A stretch of 64,000 nucleotides of DNA from Pocillopora verrucosa (taxonomy: Eukaryota; Cnidaria; Anthozoa; Scleractinia; Pocilloporidae): NCBI RefSeq assembly GCF_036669915.1, contig NC_089325.1, positions 2,763,480 to 2,827,479 on the forward strand. The letters are read 5' to 3'. Below the pieces are notes generated by a model, which saw only the letters and a program-made list of their open reading frames with translations, was not told the DNA's origin and searched no databases. Made by a program: the position numbers and the translations under genes. Shown piece by piece: positions 1-9,937 of the stretch (its first letter is position 1; each line of letters begins with the position of its first letter).

Positions 1-228
1 GGTTTCACAACTGTCACAACTCCTCGACTCGACTGATATGAAAGATTACTTCGACTGAAAGCTAAATAAATTACAGACAATTGTTCCTTATCTTTGCGGG
101 ACACCTTAGTTAAAAAGAACGCTGATTGGCTAGATACGAATCTTCCAGACATAAGAATAACAAAATTTCCAGACAAACATTTCACAATCGCTATTTGATA
201 TCTATGCTATTATTCTGTTTCCGACACA
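1..228 (-). repeat. 3' LTR of BEL/Pao element (partial)
   Basis: Matches 5764-5991 with one difference (t at 71, c in the other copy). Its minus-strand start is TGTGTCGG at 228-221. About 49 bp of its other end lie outside the window. Confidence 0.92.
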
Positions 229-401
229 CTCCCCCCATGTGCCTTCCAAACGGAAGCACATGTAAACAGAGGAAACGGCTAGCTTAATTAATAATTAAAT
301 TGAAATCAGAAACAAAACAAAACAAAGTAATGAATGTCAAAGTTCGCTGAAATCACTTTATATTCTCCGTCCATCCGCACAGTTCTGTCCTGCGTTTAGT
401 T

Positions 402-818
402 TTAAAGTTCTTCACTCTCTATAGCGTCACGAATACGCAAGTTTGCGGCAACCGCAGCATCTCTCCGTGGACGAAAAACTGGCGCTTTAGCATTCAGGGG
501 GGTAAGGACTTCAGCTCTCTCCGGCGCTCTATCGCATGCTAGTTCCATGGGATAAAGGTGTTGAATCGGCCTCTCCAGAAACGTTTTCCCTGCGCGCAGC
601 TTCACTCCACGTACAATTCCATCACGGCCGTTGAATAGTTTAACGACCACTCCTAATGGCCACTTTCCTCGGTTCTTTTCTTCTGATCGAATGAGAACGA
701 CGTCACCAGGCTTTAAGGGCCTCGCCTTGCCTTTTCCATTGCAGTTGTGACGCTCTCTGAGCGCCGCCAAGTACTCTCGAGACCAGCGTCTCCACACAGC
801 GTCCTTACAAGACCTCAA
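402..818 (-). pseudogene. BEL/Pao integrase C-terminal domain
   Basis: About 138 residues in the same frame as the integrase core, after the TGA at 858. It contains RWSREYLAALRERH and a PGDVVLI...WPLGVVV pattern, the small beta-barrel found at the C-terminus of BEL/Pao integrases. It ends at 402, about 170 bp before the 3' LTR. The intervening 229-401 holds only the polypurine tract and A-rich sequence. Confidence 0.85.
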
Positions 819-857
819 ATACTTGGCACGCTTTCGTAGGTCAGTTGTCTCCTCTCG

Positions 858-1592
858 TCATGGTTCTTGTTCAGGGAGGCGAATACATCTTTGGAATAGG
901 AAAGAAGATGGGGTGAGTAGAGGGAGCTGGACGTCATCTTCTACATAGGACAGGGGGCGGCGATTTAGTTGAGTTTCAACATCCAGCACGACTTCGCACA
1001 GCTCTGACCAGGATAGCGTTCCTCCACCAATTACTTTATAGAATGCACGTTTGAAGAGGCCCACTAATCGCTCAAACTGGCCACCCCACCAGGGTGCTCG
1101 ACTTAGGTTAAACCTCCAGATAATCTTCTCTGATGCAAGGAAGCCTTGAACTTGCTCATCTTTCTGGATTCCTTTCAGTAGGTTTGCCGCTCCTACGAAC
1201 GTTTTTCCATTGTCTGAAAATATCTTTAGAGGTCGTCCACGTCTAGCGATGAAACGCTTCAAGCTTGAAAGAAGGGTAGTAGTTTCCAGATTAGGCAGGA
1301 CCTCCAAGTACAAGGCTCTCGTTAAACTGCACGTGTAGAGCACCGGATAGCCTTTTCCTTCTACACGAGAGGACTTGCGGTACTTAATCGGCCCAGCAAA
1401 ATCTACGCCAACAATTTCAAAGGGAGTTGAGCCCTCAGTTCCCTCCAGAGGCAATAAACCGGGGGGTGGAGCTGCGAGAGCAACAGCCTGGAAGCGTTTG
1501 CACCCATAACACTCCCTGATGACTTTCTTCGCGAGGCGCCTCAGGCGGGGAATCCATAACTCTTCTCTCACTTTAGCCATAGTAAGCCCCAC
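858..1592 (-). pseudogene. BEL/Pao integrase catalytic region
   Basis: About 244 residues. The second half of the HHCC zinc-binding motif (CYGCKRF) is near the start; the histidines lie upstream of the stop at 1593-1595. The catalytic D,D,E triad is visible as VDFAGP, FSDNGKTF and GGQFERL, followed by the conserved NRRPLSYV segment typical of BEL/Pao integrases. The frame ends at a TGA (858-860) but continues in the same register into the next segment, so this stop is a point lesion rather than the natural end. Confidence 0.9.
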
Positions 1593-2922
1593 TCACCCGT
1601 GAAGAGTGGCTTTGTGGACGTGTTCGACATATTTGTTTGCGAACGTTGTGGCGTCTGGGATGTATATCGGATAGACCCCTTGCAGTCTCCCACGGCATGT
1701 TCTTCTGTAAGTTTAGGCACAGGCGATCTTCCTCCATGCTTTCACTTCCCCGGCTCTGTACGCGTAGCAACCAAAAGCGTTTCTGCTTCTCAATTTCGTC
1801 TGTTGGCCGGGGTCCCTTTGTTCTTGTCGCTCTTTTCGCTCTAGCGTTGTTTGCGAACCGCATAATCCAAGCGCACACTCGCAAAGTCTTCCAGTACTTG
1901 TGCTTGGCCAGAAGATGGTCTAAATCGTCATCAGCTTTAACGGCCATGGCAAAGAGCTCCTTTGTAGCTTTCATTTCTGCGTTAGATTCAGCGGTGGGCG
2001 CGGTCACAAGGTCGGCTGGCCATTTCGCAGGATCACTTAGCCACTCTGGTCCCTTCCACCACAGTTGGTTCTCCTCAGTTACCAGTCCACCTCGGCTAGC
2101 AAGATCTGCAGGATTATCCTGAGTAGGTACGTGCCTCCAGACAACATCAGAGTGTTCTCTAATTTTTCGTACCCGGTTGGCCACAAACTGCTTATAGTCT
2201 CCTCCTTCTAGTATCCAATGTAAGGCAACGCTGCTGTCAAGCCAACAATGCAGCGAAGTCACAGGGAATCCTTGAAGTGCATCCTGTACGTTGGTCAGAA
2301 GATTTACAGCCATGTGACCGGAGACCAGTTCGCGGCGAGGTATTGTCAGCCCTTGTTTGGCCAGTCTTGCCTTTGCTGTAACCAGGCCTTGGTTGATTGC
2401 GCTTGACTGTTTGACCACAGCGTACACAGAAGCGGCCACGCACTTTCCGCTCGCGTCTCCAAAAGCAGGAAGTTTAATGTCCTCGATAGGTTCTTGGACG
2501 CTGGTAAGTGCTCGTGGACAAGTTACGTGTTGCGGCAAGGAACGTTCCCACTTCTGCCACTGCTGTTCTAGGGGGGTGGATAACGGAGCGTCCCATGCAC
2601 GTTTCTCTTCACAGGCATCGCGGTACAGAAGCTTTCCTTGCAGGGTGATTGGAGCGATAAGACCAAGGGGGTCATAGATCCTCGCCACTTTTCCCAGAAT
2701 CCCTCTCTTTGTCGGTTGGGCAACTTCCTCTGGAATTGTAACTCCAACTTCGTCCGTCAGTTTGTTCCACTTTAAACCAAGCAGCCCACATTCTCTCGGC
2801 TTGATTCCGAGTTGTTGCTTGGCGTAGCTTAAGTCATCCCCAGTTTCAGTTTCTTCAGTGAGCTCTAGTTCAGTCACGTTTGAATGCCACTTGTGTAAGT
2901 GAAAGGTGGCCTGGTGGAACAT
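1573..2922 (-). pseudogene. BEL/Pao reverse transcriptase C-terminal part and RNase H
   Basis: This continues the reverse transcriptase frame after the stop at 2956. It carries the connection region and an RNase H-like domain; the acidic positions include the D in PAFGDASG and the D in HCWLDSS. The last ~40 residues read out of frame. The native frame, leading into the integrase zinc-binding region (HKATLHG), is recovered by a shift at about 1675-1700. The frame then meets a TGA at 1593-1595. Confidence 0.85.
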
Positions 2923-5634
2923 CTCAGTTGCTGTAGCTTTCTTTTGTTTCGCTTCTTAGATAGTACCTCCACCAGAAATGAGATCGTCAACGTACAGTTC
3001 TCGCTCGATTTCTGCTACGCGATCAGGGTGTGTAGGTCTGCAAGTGTTCAGATGGTGCTAAATTACGCCGCCAAGCAGAAACGGCGAGGGTCCCAAACCA
3101 AACAGAGCTCTGGTGAATCGGTACGTGCGAACACGAAAAATATCCTTGCTTTCCAACCAATGAAACCGCAGTGCATCTCGGTCCTGCTCTCGGATACGCA
3201 CTTGAAGAAATGCTTTGCGAATATCACCAGCGATAGCCACTGAATGAAACCGTCCCCTTAGGAGTACCTTCCATAGTTGATTCTGCAGGGGTGGTCCAAC
3301 TTCCAGACAGTCGTTTAGGGAAGGGGCTGAGTCGTACGCTCTTGCTGAGGCATCATAGACAATACGCATCTTGGTAGTTTCTGCACTCTCTCTCACTACT
3401 GCTTTGTGCGGGATGTAGAATTCTCTTTGAGTTGCTGGCATCTCTGCTTCTTCAATAATTCCTTCATTAAGCTGTTCTTGTATGATAGCGTCATAGTCGT
3501 CTAGCCTTCCTGTCTTCTTAAGTCGTTGGACTAGGCTCCCCAGTCGCTTTAAGCTTCCAGACTTGTTAGAGGGCAACGGAGGATGGTCCCCTTTCCAGGG
3601 AAGGCCAGTTTCATACCAACCCTCAGGGCTGCGGCTGAGTTGTTCAAGGAATTCTTCATAAACAACGCTCTGATCGCCATTAGGTTTGTCTTCGAGTCCT
3701 AGGACGTCCATCCGGTAAAGCTCTTCATAGTCATTCGAGGCCGTCTGCGCTAGAAACATCTTGTCCAGGTCTGTCTCCGTTCCTGGTGACAAGATGGTCC
3801 ATCCAAAAAGAGTGTACTCAGCCACAGGCTCGCCGATAGCTCCGGTGCGTTGGGATTCACGAGTTTTTATCTTCGCGTAGTCACTCGCGCCCAGAATAAC
3901 ATGGACCGGAAGTAAGCTCTTAGTGTCGGTGTCTTCCATTGAAACGCCTTCCAGATGGCGGTATTTGCTGATCATTTCCTTATAGTTAGGATTTTCCACG
4001 GACAAAAGTTCAGCGCGGTCTACTCTAGTTACTCGTAATGAAATTGCATTGTTTCCTTTAGTGTCACTCACTTGCGTATTGTAAGTTTCTGTCCGCTTAG
4101 TCACTATGCCCACGATAGTTTGTATACGGCGTGTTAGAGTGCGAGCTGGTACGAGGTTTAGACGATCCAAGATGTATCCTGAAGCATAAGACGCAGTCGC
4201 ACCGGTGTCCAGTAGGGCTCTACAGGTCACGCCATTCAACTTGACAAGTACGATTGGATGGCAGACTTTCTCTCCTTCTTGAGTTGCAGTTAGAGCCACT
4301 CCGCCGTTGTTCGCTCTTTGGCGTCCAGTTGCCGACGGTCGGTCGCAAATAGATAAGTGGTGCCTTTGTTTGCAGTGTACGCAAGATGCGCGGCTTCGGC
4401 ATTGTGAAGCGCTGTGTTGAGGCCCAGTGCAGTTGAAGCACAAGCGTTTGTTTTGTAGAATGCGACGGCGCTCCGCTGGAGATGTCACGTTCTCACACTC
4501 CCAAGATCTGTGTGTCACGCGATCGCAGCAGACACACGCGTGTCGTGGGTTGGGTTCGCCCTGTCGCGCGTAGAAACTTCTGTCACGAGGCAAACGTGGG
4601 GGACGCGGCGGACGCGGCGGGTGATAAATCGGCGGAGTCGGAGACGTTTCGTTTGCCTTTTCTACCCCCAGAGTTTCCATCGGATGAATGGCTTTCCATT
4701 CTTCTAAAGCCTGCATAAGGTCCCCGAAACCCCAATCTTGCCATCCCGGTTTTCCGCTCACGAGGTCTGCCTTTATGTCTGGCAATTTGTCTAGGACGCC
4801 ACGCACCATAAATAAACACCCAGAAAGTTTACCTAGAGTCTCTAATGATTGAACATTGTAGTTCAAAGTCTGACAAAATTTATGAATTTCATTAGGGATG
4901 CATCCAGTTACCACAGGTAAACCATTGATGTTATCAATATACGCTCTCACAATCTCGCTTGTCTTGCCATAATTGGACTTCAAGATATTTTTAGCACGTT
5001 CATAACCTTCAGGACTAAATGGGAGGCCATCGATTAATTCACAAACATCACTTTCCAGTAATTCTTTGAGATGAGCAAATTTAGTAACTGGGGGAATATC
5101 GGCTGCATCGATTTCCGCTTTGAACTTGTTCCAAAAGGAAAGCCACTTTTCGTAGGTGCCGTAATATTTCGTAATTACCAGCTTTGGCATTTTGACATTT
5201 CCCTTACTTAGGGGTTTTTCGGCGGGCTGATCGGGCGACTGCATTTTTGATTTTTGCTCAAGTTTAAGTTTTTCAAAGTTCAGTTCATCCTCGCTCCTTT
5301 TGGCTAGAAGAGCCTCTTCCTCTTCCCGTTTTTTGTTTATTGCTTTTGCCCCAGCTTCTTCGAGATGACGATTTAAATCTTCTACTTCTTTATCTACATC
5401 ATCAATCGTTTGCTCGATAATTTTTCCCCATTCATCAACTTCGTCAATGCTTTTCCCCGCTTCAAGCTTACCTTTCTCGATGTCTAGCTTCAAGTCTTTT
5501 ATAGATGCCACAATCTTTCCCAGAGTTTCTTTATGTCGAGTGATCTTCTCGATATTTCCCTTCTCCACGACAGATTTCGTCCTTCCTCGTGTAAGCTTTA
5601 GAAGCTGAAGTTCTGCCTCCAGTTTAGCTTCCAT
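2923..5634 (-). pseudogene. BEL/Pao gag-protease-reverse transcriptase (part 1)
   Basis: The frame opens with ATG at 5634 and runs 858 residues to a TAG at 3058. The first ~130 residues are Lys/Glu-rich and look coiled-coil. A middle gag region follows, then a zinc knuckle of CX2CX4HX4C form (CFNCTGPQHSASQC) and a second Cys/His cluster. The aspartic protease has LLDTGATASY. The reverse transcriptase starts near residue 750. The same frame continues past the stop, and the polymerase catalytic YVDD is encoded at 2983-2994. A second in-frame stop (TAA) lies at 2956-2958. Upstream of the first stop no break is visible, so Gag and protease could still be made, but not an intact polymerase. Confidence 0.9.
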
Positions 5635-5714
5635 TGACTAACAGGTTGTCCAAATCACTGCAGGTCCCGTCGGAGGTGCCACTAATGTGGGGAATTAGTA
5701 AGGATAGCCCACAC

Positions 5715-5991
5715 TGTCTCGTCTTCACTAGATTTTTATTCTTCTCCTCTTCTATTCTCGCTAGGTTTCACAACTGTCACAACTCCTCGACTCGACTGAT
5801 ATGAAAGATTACTTCGACTGAAAGCTAAATAAATCACAGACAATTGTTCCTTATCTTTGCGGGACACCTTAGTTAAAAAGAACGCTGATTGGCTAGATAC
5901 GAATCTTCCAGACATAAGAATAACAAAATTTCCAGACAAACATTTCACAATCGCTATTTGATATCTATGCTATTATTCTGTTTCCGACACA
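5715..5991 (-). repeat. 5' LTR of BEL/Pao element
   Basis: About 277 bp, starting TGTGTCGG on the minus strand at 5991 and ending near 5715 with ...GAGACA, giving TG...CA ends. The right boundary is fixed by the match to 1-228; the boundary at 5715 is inferred from the terminal dinucleotide. The untranslated leader and presumed primer-binding site lie between 5714 and the gag start at 5634. Confidence 0.85.
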
Positions 5992-6336
5992 ATTTGTGTT
6001 CCGTGGGTTGTTTTGGATCTGATCTTTGATGAATTCACTTTCCGCTGCTCTGATTGACTTCCTGACTTGGTGTTTAAGGTTTTTATAGGTAGACCAGGCA
6101 TGTGGATCATTAGTTCTACAAGCTGTTTTGCGCCAGACATTCCTAGATTTCATAAGTTCACGTATCTCCTCCGTTATGCAGGGATTTGGTTTTCCACGAA
6201 CTTTAATTGATCTAAGCGGAGCGTGACGATCGAGAATTTCATTGAACAACAGGTCAAATGCGTGTAATTTGTCATCACCGTCGTCAAATACTTCCACAAC
6301 AGACCAGTTGGTAGCATCATTTAAAACTGTAAACAA
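5992..6336 (-). pseudogene. LINE (non-LTR retrotransposon) endonuclease C-terminal fragment
   Basis: Reads about 113 LINE residues before running into the LTR. Segments such as LFNEILDRHAPLRSIKVRG and TYKNLKHQVRKSIRAAE are characteristic of the endonuclease-to-reverse-transcriptase linker of jockey/CR1-like LINEs. The frame is cut exactly where the BEL/Pao LTR begins (5991), so the LTR element jumped into this LINE. The rest of the LINE would lie left of the window. No clear start is present on the right side. Confidence 0.75.
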
Positions 6337-6797
6337 AACAACAAGTGAAAACCTATTACAATTTAAATTAAACTAAATACACTTAGTAAAATTACAATGA
6401 AAATAATGATGAAGCTTACAAAATACCAAAACTCACATTTTCGAGAATGCTCTAGTGCTGAATTAATGCCAAACGGCGAAGAGGCTGCATGACGTGCGAT
6501 ATGATGAAATATGATCAGAAGAAATATAATATGAAATATGATCGGAAGCGGCCTTACTGAGTAAAACTAATAACTTCAACGAACACAGTAGCAGTAGGAA
6601 ACCTTTATTTAACAAGGGTAATCCCTTCAGAATACTTAAAAGTGTATCTGTTATCAATAGGAGCCCTAGATTAAAATTAATAAAAAGTTCAAAATAAATA
6701 ATAAGAAACAAAGTAACTATAAGTTAATAATAGTACAGTATAACAATAAAAATTAATTCTTATTTACTAAATAATTATTATACACAACTGAGCCATT
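6337..6797. other. AT-rich spacer between two LINE fragments
   Basis: A-rich minus-strand 3' flank of the LINE tail; short frames here have no recognisable content. Probably 3' untranslated sequence of the LINE ending at 6798. Confidence 0.4.
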
Positions 6798-7140
6798 TTA
6801 ATAAAAACTTTTCTTGGCGGTCTCAGTTCTTACTGCAGGTAAGTATACAAAATTGCTTCTTCTTGTTTCTCTTGAAACAACTTCCTTATTCAACTTAAAA
6901 TAATTCTTTAAAAACTGTGGTACATTATTATTTAAAAACTTCTTCACTAAACCTAAAATATGAGCGTTACGGCGATCTTCTAAACTCTGAAGTTTAAGAT
7001 AGTCGGTGGATGTTGTACCACATTTAGATTTAACTATAATTTTCGAGGCCCGCCTTTGCAAAGATTCAAGACTTCCATATCTGTTTTATTGCAGCTGGAC
7101 CAAACAACATCGCAATAATCAAAAATAGGTACGCAGTGCG
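6798..7140 (-). pseudogene. LINE reverse transcriptase C-terminal end
   Basis: The minus strand encodes the last ~110 residues of a non-LTR reverse transcriptase. FDYCDVVWSS (frame-shifted, about 7090-7130) is followed by LQRRASKIIVKSK and a Lys/Asn-rich tail to a stop at 6798. This is the usual end of jockey/CR1/L2-like elements. A frameshift separates the two parts near 7060. It lies upstream, on the same strand, of the endonuclease fragment at 5992, so it is the tail of a different copy. Confidence 0.7.
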
Positions 7141-7389
7141 TACATGGTCGGACATGTAATGTCTGAGGAAGGAGTTTTGAAGTGATCCTTCGTCATTTTA
7201 TTTCAAATATGAAGAATGGATATGTAAACATAAAATCAACTACTAAAATTAATTTATTGAAAGAAAGTGAGGCTTTGAAAAAAAAGTCAAGAAAGTTTAT
7301 TTTAAGTTTAATACCTTAGAGTTTTTCAGAAGTGGTTTCATGAGCACTTGTTGTGTTTTGAGTATTTTCAATTTATTTATATTTTGGTC

Positions 7390-8690
7390 AAGGATGTATG
7401 AAAGCATTGGGTAACGAAGAGTTTCTTAATGCCTGTGTTTCTTTAACAACATTCTTATACGAATTATACATGCATCAACACAACAATTTAAACAAATCTA
7501 ACGAAAGGCATCAGTTAATCAGATGGCTTGGAATAGTTCTTGGTTTGCTGGGGGATGTCTGATGGCACTGGAGAATAAACAGTGTCTTGATACCTGTGTG
7601 TCTTCAAGAACATTCTTGTATGAAGTTATACATTTATGAACAGAACAATGTAAACAAAGCTAATAAAAGTCATCAGTTAATCAGATATGGTTTAGAATAT
7701 TTGTTGATTTACGGAAGGATGTCTGAAAGTATTGAGCAACGAACAGTTTTTGGATACCTCTGTTTGTTCAAGAACAGTGTTATAAATTATGAAGTTATAC
7801 GTCTATCAACACAACAATGTAAACAAATGTAACAAAACGTATCAGTTAATCAGATGGTTTAGAATATTTCTTCATCTACTGAAGGATGTATTGAGCAACA
7901 AACAGTTTTTTGATACCTGTTTCTTCGACAGCATTGTTAAACATGAAGTTATATTTGTATCAACAGAACAGTGTAAACAAATCTAAAAAAAGGTATGAGT
8001 TAATGACATTCTTTGGAGTATTTCTTGATCTACTGAAGGATGTCTGAAATCATTGTGTAACAAACAGTTCCTTGATACTAGTATTAGTTCAGTGACAGTC
8101 CTACAGTATATCTAATAAAATGCATTGTTAATCAGATATCTAGAATATTTCTTAATCTGCTGAAGGATGTCTGAAAGCATTCTCTAACAGTTTCTTGATA
8201 CCAGTATTACTTCAGTAACAGTCTTATATATGTATGAACTTGTACATCTATCAACACAAAAATTTAAACAAATGTAACAAAATGCATTGTTAATCAAATA
8301 TTTTAAATATTTCTTGATCTGCTAAAGGATGTCTGAAAGGATTGAGCAATAAAATGCATTGTTAATCAGATATCTAGAATATTTCTTAATCTGCTGAAGG
8401 ATGTCTGAAAGCATTGCCTAACAGTTTCTTGATACCAGTATTACTTCAGTAACAGTCTTATATATGTATGAACTTGTACATCTATCAACACAAAAATTTA
8501 AACAAATGTAACAAAATGCATTGTTAATCAAATATTTTAAATATTTCTTGATCTGCTGAAGGATGTCTGAAAGGATTTTTAACTTGAACAGTTTTTTGAT
8601 ACCAGTATCACTTCAGTAACAGTCTTATACATGTATGAACTTAAAAATCTATCAACACAAAATGTAAACAAATCTAACAAAATGCATTGC
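7390..8690. repeat. Diverged satellite array, ~155-165 bp unit
   Basis: Units recur with the landmarks GGATGTCTGAAAG, TTTCTTGATACC, TATCAACACAACAATG and TAATCAGAT. The GGATGT landmark occurs near 7392, 7554, 7719, 7884, 8037, 8165, 8325, 8398 and 8561. Spacing is mostly 150-165 bp, with one shortened unit (8325-8398). A 7th-8th unit pair is nearly identical (8095-8330 and 8350-8570), suggesting recent local duplication. The array resumes at 9736 after the inserted Penelope-like element. Confidence 0.85.
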
Positions 8691-8752
8691 AGGTAATTTA
8701 GTGTTAACAACTGGGTTGAAAACGTAAATTAGCCACCGTAAAGGGTAAAAAA

Positions 8753-8787
8753 GCTGACGTTTCGAGCGTTAGCCCTTCGTCAGAGCG
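8753..8787 (-). ncRNA. Hammerhead ribozyme core of Penelope-like element
   Basis: On the minus strand CTGACGA (8783-8777) is followed by an unpaired A, a stem II GGGC/GCTC with loop TAAC, and GAAA (8763-8760), then CGTCAGC. These are the conserved CUGANGA and GAAA blocks around stem II of a hammerhead. Penelope-like elements are known to carry hammerhead motifs near their ends. I could not resolve stems I and III with certainty. Confidence 0.7.
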
Positions 8788-8879
8788 ATTAGAGGAATTG
8801 TGGGTTGTGTGTGGATTTATATGTAGAAAGTGGAGCTACGCCATTGGTGGGAATATGGTGACGAGAAAACAGGAATAAA

Positions 8880-9345
8880 TTAGTTGAATGAAAAGCGCTC
8901 GTTGATTCCGTGGGGATTAAGGGTGCCGATTTGAAATATAAATTTTTGTTCTAGTGTTTTACGGCTTTCCGAACTGCCTAGATGTAAGGAAAGGCCGCAA
9001 ACTGCCATTTGCTGTTTAGAATGATAAGGGAGATTAAAGTGTCTAGCGACTGGCTTGGATGCGTCCTTGTCATTTGTTTCCACATCGCGAAGGTGTTCTT
9101 GGAAACGGTCACCCAGTCGTCTTCCTGTCTCGCCGATGTATAACTTATTGCAATAAGTGCAAGTTATGGAGTAAATAACATTGGCGGAGGTACACGTAAA
9201 GTGATCAATGATCTTAATGGATCTTTTGGGTCCCGATATTTTCTCTACGTTATGAATGAAAGGACAAGTTTTGCATCGTGAGCGAGCGCATTTAAAAGTT
9301 CCAGATTGGTCATTGGTTTGAAATGAACTCCTGACTAAAAAGTTG
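8880..9345 (-). pseudogene. Penelope-like GIY-YIG endonuclease domain (C-terminal fragment)
   Basis: About 155 residues remain open from near 9345 to a stop at 8880, with no in-frame ATG at the front, as expected for a truncated element. It shows a CX4CX2C cluster, then the GIY-YIG signature in the form VIYSI...LYIG, the Arg in GETGRRLGDR, the His/Leu/Arg helix EHLRD, and a tail with ARHFNLPYHS. In full elements this domain nicks target DNA to prime reverse transcription. Confidence 0.8.
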
Positions 9346-9735
9346 CCTATGTTTTTGTCACGTTTGAATGAAATAAGTGGGGGTTGCGAAAAGATAGTGC
9401 CAGTCTCTGAATCGTTTTGGAGTTATTTAAAATTTTTAAGAATGATAGATTTAACTGCGTGGTTAGGAGGGTGAAATGTAAGAGTAAATGGAATGCGGTC
9501 CGTGTTCTCCTTCTCGGCCGTTTGTAGTGCTGCCTGTCGATCGCTTTGTTGGGCACGGTGGTAGGTTGAACGATAGAAACAGGATATCCGCGTTTATCGA
9601 AAAACTGGCACATTGCCTCTGATTTTTCGGAAAAATCAGAGTCGTCACTACATAAACGACGAAGTATGAGAAACTGTGAAAAAGGTATGGAGTTCTTGAC
9701 GTGTGATGGATGTGAGGATGAATACACCAAAAAAA

Positions 9736-9937
9736 AAATGCATTGTTCATCACATATCTGGAATATTTTTTGATCCACTGAAGAATGTATGAAACCATAC
9801 AGTTTCTTTATACTTGTGGTTCTTCAATAACATTCCTATATGAAGTTACTTGTCTATGATTTAAGCTTGAGTACTGTTAGTTGTGACTGCATGATGTTAC
9901 TTTGTTGCAGTGTTATATGAAGTAACAGGTGTATGAT
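9736..9937. repeat. Satellite remnant and short 75-bp tandem duplication
   Basis: From 9736 the ~160-bp satellite resumes (GAAGAATGTATGAAACC near 9780). Two ~75-bp units with GAAGTTAC/GAAGTAAC...TTTAAG...TGATGTTACTTTGTTGC then lie side by side at about 9840-9916 and 9917-9982. The second overlaps the C-terminal codons of the next frame. Confidence 0.6.

Larger units (their letters stand above)
1..5991 (-). mobile_element. BEL/Pao LTR retrotransposon, nearly full length, defective
   Basis: A minus-strand LTR element whose left (3') LTR is cut by the window edge. The two LTR copies differ at one site over 228 bp. Reading on the minus strand the order is gag with zinc knuckles, aspartic protease, reverse transcriptase, RNase H and integrase, the order of BEL/Pao. 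The coding region spans 5634 down to 402. It is broken by in-frame stops at 3058-3060, 2956-2958, 1593-1595 and 858-860, and by a frameshift near 1675-1700. A G-rich polypurine tract (minus strand of 229-237) abuts the 3' LTR. It sits inside a LINE fragment that resumes at 5992. The combination of young LTRs and many stops suggests it was copied by proteins supplied in trans. Confidence 0.92.
8693..9735 (-). mobile_element. Penelope-like retroelement, 5'-truncated
   Basis: This minus-strand fragment is inserted in the satellite; the target AAAATGCATTG is present on both sides (about 8680 and 9737). It encodes the C-terminal part of a Penelope-like polyprotein. A Cys cluster (CARSRCKTCPF) precedes a GIY-YIG endonuclease at 9200-9085, with VIYSITC, YIGETGRRLGDRF and EHLRD. 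The coding part ends at 8880. A TAA interrupts the frame near 9420 and a frameshift lies near 9365. The untranslated end carries a hammerhead ribozyme core and the ending AATTTAGTGTTAACAAC. The reverse transcriptase domain is missing. Confidence 0.85.

Noticed and set aside
7390..8690. CRISPR-like direct repeats
   Set aside because: Unit is ~160 bp, diverged, without constant short repeats and unique spacers, in a eukaryotic context.
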